From Bactericera cockerelli (taxonomy: Eukaryota > Arthropoda > Insecta > Hemiptera > Triozidae): a stretch of 64,000 bases of DNA. Made by a program: the position numbers and the translations under genes. This document shows positions 63,001 to 64,000 of the stretch, one piece after another (the stretch's first letter is position 1; each line of letters opens with the position of its first letter). The notes beneath the pieces were generated by a model, which made no database searches, had not been told where the DNA came from, and was given only the letters and a program-made list of their open reading frames with translations. The stretch spans positions 20,294,525-20,358,524 of the forward strand of contig CM044959.1 in assembly GCA_024516035.1 (NCBI GenBank), in the 5' to 3' direction.

Positions 63001-63229
63001 ACTGCCACTGAGATTGCTCCCTTGGTGCATTATATCTTGGTGAGCCATAGGTTTGAGAGTAATTATGTTGGGACTTGAATTTATCATAAAAACTAGGCCG
63101 CGGCATGGATTTGGATCTTTTCTTTTGGTTGTTTTTCTGTCCAGCAACCAGTTCGGCAAGGTGGCTTGTCTTGCTGGAAGCAACTGGCAGAAGAACACTG
63201 CCCATGTGAGGAGAAGAGTTTCTCTGGAA
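32177..63229 (-). CDS. LOTUS (OST-HTH) + extended Tudor domain protein, TDRD5/TDRD7-like (N-terminus off window)
   Basis: Probable germline RNP scaffold. LOTUS domains bind Vasa-type helicases or RNA and Tudor domains bind methyl-arginine tails, as in TDRD5/TDRD7 (Tejas/Tapas) of nuage and the piRNA pathway. Exons in order: 63229-62939, 62279-61051, 60689-60506, 58782-58554, 57801-57673, 56761-56523, 55394-55253, 54440-54296, 52770-52640, 48355-48116, 46550-46425, 44382-44059, 40198-39992, 38669-38418, 38002-37621, 36957-36848, 36230-34220, 33426-33110, 32203-32177. From the ATG at 62278 to the TAA at 32177 there are 2141 codons in one frame. Order: end of LOTUS 1, Q/N/S/P-rich linker, LOTUS 2, LOTUS 3, Tudor, then about 1,200 residues of extension. 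Human TDRD5 and TDRD7 are about 1,000 residues, so this protein is unusually long. One weak point is the exon 1 to exon 2 phase, which does not match as drawn; a micro-exon may be missed. Confidence 0.86.
32204..32324 (-). repeat. SINE C fragment insert with 18-bp duplication of the terminal exon
   Basis: gaattctgcaagctcctc occurs at 32186-32203 (exon T19) and 32307-32324. Between them is 103 bp including a minus-strand family C piece (32236-32304, box B GGTTCGAAACCC). The strong acceptor now used by T19 lies inside the inserted stretch. Confidence 0.75.
32450..32597 (+). repeat. SINE family B
   Basis: Head accgacttcagtagcttgat, box B GGTTCGAGTCCC, tail to 'cataacaaatatgataag'-like end. Full length. 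Confidence 0.85.
32636..32786 (+). repeat. LINE 3' tail (family L), split by a SINE
   Basis: Starts ttgggtggaagagattgcca; AT-rich; interrupted at tatgtcctatta and continues at 33065-33093 with ctaaagggtaaataaataaa. The end of the tail reaches the T18 donor region. Confidence 0.72.
32787..33052 (+). repeat. SINE family A, 5'-truncated, nested in a LINE tail
   Basis: Starts inside box A (agcgcgctaggcattgca), box B GGTTCGATTCCC, full tail. Direct tatgtcctatta at 32775-32786 and 33053-33064. Confidence 0.88.
33110..33426 (-). CDS. LOTUS/Tudor gene exon T18: unrecognised C-terminal domain
   Basis: VVNKTPLNVVVLGEPHRACL, FEWLAGLGRLPRELENSLYL and EVGHLRSAYFQLFRKDKDLT predict an alpha/beta then helical domain that I do not recognise. 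GC-rich, unlike the flanking introns. Acceptor gttgcag, donor cag|gtaacg (phase 0). Confidence 0.84.
33507..33545 (-). repeat. SINE family B fragment
   Basis: Only the 5' head (minus: ccgacctcagtagcatgatc). Short remnant. Confidence 0.6.
33655..33850 (-). repeat. dispersed repeat K
   Basis: Inverse of parts of 52795-53060 and 56843-57060 (for example ccttgggaaactgcaagcta, tctgtttatagtccc). Confidence 0.6.
33990..34177 (-). repeat. SINE family C
   Basis: Minus orientation: head tgtcccggtagctcattggt, box B GGTTCGAAACCC, internal deletion in the tail. 43 bp from exon T17's donor. Confidence 0.85.
34220..36230 (-). CDS. LOTUS/Tudor gene exon T17: very long Asn/Ser-rich exon
   Basis: 2011 nt, about 670 residues with no stop, Asn/Ser/Gln-rich and probably disordered. 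It ends in a more ordered stretch, DDTWLIRSKCKYFVNIRRLE, that leads into T18. Acceptor atttttcag, donor gtag|gtgagt (phase 1). Confidence 0.85.
36231..36610 (-). other. intron, no recognised feature
   Basis: AT-rich intron between T16 and T17. Confidence 0.45.
36611..36828 (+). repeat. SINE family C
   Basis: Head tctgtccgggtagctcagtg, box B GGTTCAAAACCC, full body, (TTA)n tail that ends 20 bp from exon T16's donor. Confidence 0.87.
36848..36957 (-). CDS. LOTUS/Tudor gene exon T16
   Basis: NIGVVPEDAQLMEVTYRRRD, then GFQVTETYMGDLANHP. A short, ordered-looking segment between disordered ones. Acceptor ttcaccag, donor ccg|gtacgt. Phase 1 in, phase 0 out. Confidence 0.8.
36958..37620 (-). other. 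intron with a possible LINE-tail relative
   Basis: 37140-37195 (gatcaagggtggtgctaatg, ccaacggcattctcttcctg) loosely resembles the LINE tail in inverse. T-run at 37470-37491. No exon supported. Confidence 0.35.
37621..38002 (-). CDS. LOTUS/Tudor gene exon T15: 12-residue in-frame repeat
   Basis: Six tandem 36-nt units encode variants of QNPPAVMPVPRS (about 37720-37970), then YPSYDTLPPQQPSRPVFQNV. A coding VNTR that keeps frame. Acceptor tattctag, donor gagag|gtgagt (phase 1). Confidence 0.82.
38003..38417 (-). other. intron, no recognised feature
   Basis: AT-rich intron between T14 and T15. Confidence 0.45.
38418..38669 (-). CDS. LOTUS/Tudor gene exon T14: Pro/Ser-rich
   Basis: 84 codons, proline-rich and probably disordered (SRPGMVAPSNKILNVTPPAP). 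Acceptor tttttccag, donor atg|gtatga. Phase 0 both ends. Confidence 0.79.
38977..39117 (+). repeat. SINE family B
   Basis: Head accgaccttggtagcttgat, box B ggttcaagtcc variant (gattcaagtccc), tail 'aacacaaatatgataac'. Confidence 0.85.
39393..39500 (-). repeat. SINE family D/S body fragment
   Basis: Minus orientation: gggtgaggtcaatgtgggta and gtacgattcccagcgaatgg. No head. Confidence 0.75.
39597..39872 (-). repeat. SINE family F, full length
   Basis: Minus orientation: head gcgcgcgattagctcagtgg, box B GGTTCGATCCCC, body gtttgtaagggatacctcgt and end gtagctcctgtttcatgg. T-runs at 39560-39590. Confidence 0.87.
39992..40198 (-). CDS. LOTUS/Tudor gene exon T13: EIPIPGD motif, second copy, acidic
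   Basis: MFEEIPIPGDDDFQDFLDRI repeats the EIPIPGD motif of T3, then an Asp/Glu/Pro-rich run ending SDSEEEEEASSQE. Phase 0 both ends. The acceptor (ctcccaag) is unusual: AAG rather than CAG/TAG. Confidence 0.8.
40320..40382. repeat. short perfect hairpin
   Basis: Inverted repeat cgccaaacgctttgaattt / aattcaaagcgttaggcg around 40351, with almost no loop. Confidence 0.75.
40488..40612. mobile_element. MITE family M3, decayed
   Basis: Shares ctcaagtcgggct and gttttataatttgatc with 15786-15927; one inverted end is eroded. Confidence 0.55.
40673..40940. mobile_element. compact DNA element (GCGGCCGGTG ends)
   Basis: About 268 bp. Left end gtgaccagacgcggccggtg, right end gtgcctgccggtgaca. A longer, interrupted relative is at 5325-6205. 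Confidence 0.6.
40941..42145. other. intron DNA, no recognised feature
   Basis: 1.2 kb of AT-rich intron between T12 and T13. I saw no exon or repeat family. Confidence 0.45.
42146..43800. mobile_element. 1655-bp foldback element with nested CAGGGTG ends
   Basis: Two arms of about 735 bp form a near-perfect inverted repeat centred near 42973. Outer ends CAGGGTGTCCCACC / GGTGGGACACCCTG, flanked by TA on both sides. Inside each arm the CAGGGTG motif recurs: left arm at about 42272, 42400, 42535, 42676, and facing the other way at about 42706 and 42829. Open frames in the arms are mirror copies and have no family match I can name. Confidence 0.88.
44059..44382 (-). CDS. LOTUS/Tudor gene exon T12: basic and acidic tail segment
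   Basis: 108 codons. A lysine-rich block (KKKKRKKKPPP) that could act in RNA binding or nuclear import is followed by LPRLVNYFKDLGLIPEHYSY and a Ser/Asp/Glu-rich end. The acceptor (gtaacaaccag) is the last copy of a 60-bp tandem unit. Donor gag|gtacag is weak. Confidence 0.84.
44383..44802. repeat. 60-bp minisatellite at the exon T12 acceptor (7 copies)
   Basis: Exactly 60-bp period (44384, 44444, ... 44744). On the minus strand each unit ends in gtattgtaacaaccag, the acceptor used by exon T12; the last copy abuts the exon. Every unit is open in the exon's frame (20 residues, MSLLVYCNNQFLDIPVTYNT), giving a 240-codon open frame across array and exon. Confidence 0.96.
44803..45940. other. intron DNA, no recognised feature
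   Basis: AT-rich intron between T11 and T12, no family recognised. Confidence 0.45.
45945..46028. repeat. 42-bp direct repeat (2 copies)
   Basis: The unit includes tacccacc.tact, ggataagacagcatgtgtag and agtt, twice in a row. Confidence 0.8.
46240..46405 (-). repeat. LINE 3' tail (family L)
   Basis: Minus orientation: starts ttgggtggaagagattgcca at 46405, 20 bp from exon T11's donor; AT-rich to 46240. Confidence 0.65.
46425..46550 (-). CDS. LOTUS/Tudor gene exon T11: end of extended Tudor (SN-like) fold
   Basis: WITFLEADAKVAELNREYCE then WGYGALDLSS correspond to the closing 'L.D.......IN..LV..G.A' region of the extended Tudor fold. Acceptor gttgcag, donor cag|gtgagt. Flanked by LINE-tail repeats on both sides. 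Confidence 0.87.
46566..46752 (-). repeat. LINE 3' tail (family L)
   Basis: Minus orientation: gttggttggaagagattgtc at 46752, 'ccccgccctttagttaggac', ends in aataaataaataaatt just before T11's acceptor. Confidence 0.68.
46968..47110 (+). repeat. SINE family B, full length
   Basis: Head accgacctcggtggcttgat, box B GGTTCAAGTCCC, tail 'aacacaaatatgataac'. Confidence 0.88.
47186..47340. repeat. two long poly-T tracts
   Basis: T-runs at about 47189-47215 and 47323-47340, possibly ends of inverse retrocopies; the DNA between is unremarkable. Confidence 0.6.
47519..47880 (+). repeat. SINE family D, long form
   Basis: Head gccagcctttgtggcgtaat, box B GAGTTCGATTCC, shared body, tail 'ataatcctctcaccaccgtg' and (ATT)n end. 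The same long tail is at 54597. Confidence 0.87.
48116..48355 (-). CDS. LOTUS/Tudor gene exon T10: Tudor DFG core and extension
   Basis: LLFLDFGTVDYAPFSHLKYM is the 'VFF.DFG....V....L' core of an extended Tudor domain, followed by YSVLPIQCVYVSLYRVQPV ('LP.QA....L..V.P'), as in TDRD proteins. 80 codons, phase 0 at both ends. Confidence 0.92.
48546..48722 (+). repeat. SINE family H (tRNA-derived), only copy
   Basis: Head accgacctccatggctcagt, box A 'GGCTCAGTGGTTAAG', box B GGTTCGAATCCC, then a body (ccggaatggtatggatgtaa, gcgaaagcggttccggggca) unlike the others. Confidence 0.78.
49033..49180 (+). repeat. LINE 3' tail (family L)
   Basis: gggttgggtggaagagattg then 'ccgccctttagttaggacat', AT-rich, running up to the foldback element at 49184. 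Confidence 0.65.
49184..50068. mobile_element. 885-bp foldback element, CAGGGTC ends, TA flanks
   Basis: Arms of about 395 bp (cagggtcttcataaagtctc and inverse) around a loop near 49626. TA at 49182-49183 and 50069-50070. No transposase remnant. Confidence 0.88.
50791..51009 (+). pseudogene. transposase C-terminal remnant (Tc1/mariner-IS630 superfamily-like)
   Basis: The last part reads GSREIHSLRNLVARILLAFD, then NIRRNMMKRFNLCIQEGGRH and a hydrophobic end with stop. 'L..L..RI..A.......I.R.V....RR...C......HF' is the typical tail of insect DDE_3 transposases. The catalytic core is not visible upstream, so this is a broken copy. The TA flanks of its host agree. Confidence 0.62.
51020..51110. 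repeat. (GA)n microsatellite
   Basis: About 90 bp of nearly pure GA repeat right after the transposase remnant. Confidence 0.95.
51230..51328 (-). repeat. SINE family F with internal deletion
   Basis: Minus orientation: head gcgcgcacgattagctcagt, eroded box B, then the far end 'catgactacaaaataaaaa'. Most of the body is missing. Confidence 0.65.
51830..51900 (-). repeat. tRNA-like head, unplaced SINE
   Basis: Minus orientation box B GGTTCAAATCTC and a box A-like 'ctagatgtagtagtgcta'. No SINE body found. A functional tRNA fold is not supported. Confidence 0.4.
52640..52770 (-). CDS. LOTUS/Tudor gene exon T9: Tudor barrel, first strands
   Basis: GNVCMARYNATDWHRCKILR and VMDDARVKV show the canonical Tudor opening ('G..C.A.Y....W.R..I......V.V'). 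Acceptor cttccccag, donor aag|gtatgt. Joins phase 0 to T10. Confidence 0.9.
52795..53080 (+). repeat. dispersed repeat K
   Basis: Shares gaacagactagccaaccctt, agtttcctaagggtttaatg and tttgaaataaagttggctgg with 56843-57060; ends in an (AAC)n/(AAT)n tail. The tail and lack of a tRNA head leave its class open. Confidence 0.68.
53298..53503 (-). repeat. SINE family C, divergent
   Basis: Minus orientation: head tgtctcagtagcttagtggt, box B GGTTCGAAACAT, body and 'gggcagtataaatgaagcgg' tail. Confidence 0.8.
53896..54180 (+). repeat. SINE family F, full length
   Basis: Head gcgcgtgattaattagctca, box B GGATTCGATCCCC, body gtttgtaagggataccttcc and cagcacctaaatgggaagta, end gtagctcctgtttcatgg. Confidence 0.87.
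54296..54440 (-). CDS. LOTUS/Tudor gene exon T8
   Basis: VKLPDVSKYEEVPIILQDGL, then helical NKTSLDEMMDDLNEVYK. Acidic segment leading into the Tudor domain. Acceptor ttattccag, donor aaag|gtaagt (phase 1). Confidence 0.83.
54597..54943 (-). repeat. SINE family D, long form
   Basis: Minus orientation: head cagcctctgtggcgtaacgg, box B GAGTTCGATTCC, shared body, long tail to 'tgaaaggagcctaggcattg' and (TAA)n. Next to a SINE B. Confidence 0.87.
54948..55082 (-). repeat. SINE family B
   Basis: Minus orientation: ccgacctcagtaccttaatc, shortened box B GTTCGAGTCCC, tail to 'aacacaaataag'. Confidence 0.82.
55253..55394 (-). CDS. LOTUS/Tudor gene exon T7
   Basis: WFFRPLSKDAHLQPEHNLPA, IPPGWELLKPQIAHYESTYV. 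Linker between LOTUS 3 and the Tudor region. Phase 2 in, phase 0 out; donor aag|gtgaga. Confidence 0.83.
55421..55630 (-). repeat. SINE family C, full length
   Basis: Minus orientation: tgtcccggtagctcagtggt, box B GGTTCGAAACCC, full body and tail. 27 bp from exon T7's acceptor. Confidence 0.88.
55631..56045. other. intron DNA, no recognised feature
   Basis: AT-rich intron DNA between the SINE C and the MITE; a short GA run near 55653. Confidence 0.45.
56050..56186. mobile_element. MITE family M3
   Basis: Inverted ends gagccgaactataaaac and gttttataattcggtcc; about 137 bp. Confidence 0.72.
56248..56487 (-). repeat. SINE family D, tail and body only
   Basis: Minus orientation: body gggtggggttaatctgggta, then the long tail (gggcatccagccgtaaaaaa ... 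ctcaaccatgaggttgaaca) and a (GAA)n end. Head missing. Confidence 0.78.
56523..56761 (-). CDS. LOTUS/Tudor gene exon T6: LOTUS domain 3
   Basis: IEEALLKILRRCRNGFFLDE, FKAKYQLYYQRPINLQDYPA and FSWTDVVAHFSVAKKLARVT match helix-turn-helix-wing of OST-HTH/LOTUS, somewhat divergent ('NG' replaces 'GI'). Locally GC-rich. Acceptor ccaccccag, donor cggtg|gtaagt. Confidence 0.86.
56843..57060 (+). repeat. dispersed repeat K
   Basis: Near-identical to 52830-53060; ends in (AAC)n. Next to exon T6's acceptor side. Confidence 0.68.
57061..57660. other. intron DNA with small duplications
   Basis: 57180-57275 carries two copies of 'actagggtcca.ggtatag' around an (ATAGA)n run. 57400-57450 has a fragment of repeat K. 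No exon. Confidence 0.45.
57673..57801 (-). CDS. LOTUS/Tudor gene exon T5: second half of LOTUS domain 2
   Basis: VPLKYKEYGTPSMFSFVDKL, then PTVFKIVDLSSGEDW. This is the 'L....YG......L..LP.V..I' half of a LOTUS winged-helix fold. Splitting a LOTUS domain between two phase-0 exons fits the frame at both ends. Confidence 0.87.
57802..58553 (-). other. intron, no recognised feature
   Basis: AT-rich intron between T4 and T5 that splits LOTUS 2. Nothing recognised. Confidence 0.45.
58554..58782 (-). CDS. LOTUS/Tudor gene exon T4: first half of LOTUS domain 2
   Basis: After a Ser/Pro/Thr linker, RENLIALRNENPEGIRCSQL and PNLYETKYK fit the LOTUS pattern (helix, 'GI....LP..Y...Y'). Acceptor atattccag, donor acaag|gtaagt. 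Short 27-bp repeats begin 14 bp upstream of the acceptor. Confidence 0.87.
58796..58924. repeat. 27-bp tandem repeat at the exon T4 acceptor (4-5 copies)
   Basis: Starts at 58796, 58823, 58857, 58884 and 58911 (agttcagtattatgaatgag ...); the second has a 7-bp internal duplication. It begins 14 bp from the acceptor. Confidence 0.93.
58995..59196 (-). repeat. SINE family E
   Basis: Minus orientation: tagtcaagtggtaatccagg (box A region shortened), box B GGTTCGAATCCC, tail to 'ctaaagagtgttattatt'. Confidence 0.83.
59197..60505. other. intron DNA, no recognised feature
   Basis: 1.3 kb of AT-rich intron between T3 and T4. Open frames here lack splice support and family likeness. Confidence 0.45.
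60506..60689 (-). CDS. LOTUS/Tudor gene exon T3: EIPIPGD motif, first copy
   Basis: Residues VNMPFEIPIPGDVSMDSE, then a Ser/Pro stretch and an acidic helix LDDPDEAYVKSLLESSATEK. The EIPIPGD motif recurs in exon T13. Acceptor ctttctttcag, donor aaga|gtaagt; phase 1 in, phase 2 out. Confidence 0.84.
61051..62279 (-). CDS. LOTUS/Tudor gene exon T2: long Q/N/S/P-rich linker
   Basis: 1229 nt, about 409 residues with no recognised fold, rich in Gln, Asn, Ser and Pro (for example SPLSNMIQNMNTNVSSTNF). Probably disordered. Acceptor attttacag, donor ccag|gtaggt. The ATG at 62278 is the second base of the exon, so it could also serve as an alternative start. The frame continues correctly into T3. Confidence 0.8.
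62280..62938 (-). other. intron between T1 and T2, with a decayed 5S SINE
   Basis: 62755-62885 on the plus strand resembles the 5S-headed SINE (gtttggacttggatgggtga, ggctggttggggttaatgtg). A micro-exon must be hidden here, or a splice site differs, because T1 and T2 do not agree in phase. Confidence 0.5.
62939..63229 (-). CDS. LOTUS/Tudor gene exon T1: end of LOTUS domain 1 and basic linker
   Basis: SVLLPVASSKTSHLAELVAG resembles the closing strand and helix of an N-terminal LOTUS domain ('..L.PV....T.H.A.LVA.QK'), followed by a Lys/Arg/Ser/Tyr-rich linker. The reading is open back to an acceptor at 63230-63231 (tcaatcag), so it is probably internal and the rest of LOTUS 1 is off the window. 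The donor ctca|gtaagt is phase 0, but exon T2 needs phase 2. A SINE sits 17 bp upstream of the acceptor. Confidence 0.68.
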
Positions 63230-63246
63230 CTGATTGATAAAAATAT

Positions 63247-63536
63247 GTAATGCTTTTTCTTTGTGTTATTATGTCACAATTTTAGTGGGTAGCGCAGAAT
63301 CATAGGACTTTACCATGCACTTTAATTTACAATATCTTGTATTATTTTTTTGCCTAAGATTCTGCCACTGGTCGCTGCTTCACATTAAAGCAGCTACTCA
63401 TATTTCCTCACGAGGTATGAGTGGACCCCGAACATCCAAGTACAGAGCAGAAAAAATCCTCCCCCGCTGGGAATCGAACCCAGGTCACCATGTGTGCAAT
63501 GCCTAGCGCGCTAACTCGCTCTGCCACAGTGACTAC
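63247..63536 (-). repeat. SINE family A inserted 17 bp from an exon acceptor
   Basis: Full-length family A in minus orientation (head gtagtcactgtggcagagcg, box B GGTTCGATTCCC). Direct tgattgataaaaatat at 63231-63246 and 63537-63552. The left copy is the pyrimidine tract and part of the acceptor of exon T1. Confidence 0.92.
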
Positions 63537-63552
63537 TGATTGATAAAAATAT

Positions 63553-64000
63553 TTTTTTGTTTAAAAAAATGTAGACTGTGATATATTTTTTCTCATAGAT
63601 AGATAAAAAATAGGAAATACCTATATTTTATGCTCTTAATTTAGGAGAAGAAAATATGTACCTTATCCTACTGAGCTGAGTTACTAACATCATTATTATA
63701 ACTTATAACTATAACCAAGGCAAAAGTTACTTTTCTGATACCTTACAGATATTTTTATTGCCATTGCATCCCATACTTAAGTTTTCACTTCAATTGGCCT
63801 GAGGAAAGATTTTAATTCCATGAGGTCAAGATATTGGGAGCATCTTGTTTATCATTCAAGGACCATTTTTGAGCTGATTCTTATGAAAATTTGACAGAAT
63901 TGATTTGATAAATGAAAATTGACATTGAAATTCTGAGAAACCAAGAAAATATCTAAAAATTGAAAATCTCTATATATAAAACAGAAAAAAGGACTACCTA
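63553..64000. other. intron at the right edge, no recognised feature
   Basis: AT-rich. The rest of LOTUS 1 and the start codon are expected further right. Confidence 0.45.

Overview
The window is eukaryotic nuclear DNA: AT-rich, intron-dense, and crowded with tRNA-derived and 5S-rRNA-derived SINEs, LINE tails, MITEs and minisatellites. The two genes (an axonemal dynein heavy chain and a LOTUS/Tudor protein) and the repeat content point to an invertebrate animal. I think an arthropod, perhaps an insect, is likeliest, but I cannot name the species from sequence alone.

Both genes lie on the minus strand, head to tail. (1) From 29617 down to 547, and running off the left edge, are 19 exons of an axonemal dynein heavy chain. 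They join without a phase break into the first 941 codons: the tail (stem) and the start of the linker. The AAA motor lies outside the window. The style matches the single-headed inner-arm dyneins (DNAH6-like). (2) From about 63229 down to 32177 is a LOTUS (OST-HTH) plus extended-Tudor protein of the TDRD5/TDRD7 (Tejas/Tapas) type. Its 19 visible exons end in a 27-nt terminal exon with the stop codon. The N-terminus is off the right edge. In order it holds the end of LOTUS 1, a Q/N/S/P-rich linker, LOTUS 2, LOTUS 3, an extended Tudor domain, and then about 1,200 residues of mostly low-complexity C-terminal extension that finishes in an unrecognised helical domain. The 2.56 kb between the two genes holds the 3' UTR of gene 2, a repeat and a MITE.

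Both genes probably act in the germ line (sperm flagellum motor; nuage/piRNA scaffold), but their adjacency alone does not show a functional link.

The introns are the most unusual part. Tandem arrays repeatedly sit exactly on exon-intron junctions and amplify the junction itself. A 56-bp unit (about 47 copies, 690-3330) carries the splice acceptor and first 26 nt of dynein exon 19. A 35-bp unit (about 33 copies, 10960-12120) carries the donor of exon 14. A 438-bp unit (6541-7416) carries the 3' part and donor of exon 16. A 60-bp unit (7 copies, 44383-44802) carries the acceptor of Tudor-gene exon T12 and is open in that exon's frame. Shorter arrays or duplications abut exons 7, 12, 14, 17, T4 and T19. 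Three long foldback elements with CAGGGTs-type ends and TA flanks lie at 42146-43800, 49184-50068 and 50073-52549; the last carries a Tc1/mariner-like transposase tail. At least eight tRNA-headed SINE families plus one 5S-headed family are present, some sharing body or tail modules. I saw no functional tRNA or rRNA gene, CRISPR array, operon or virus.
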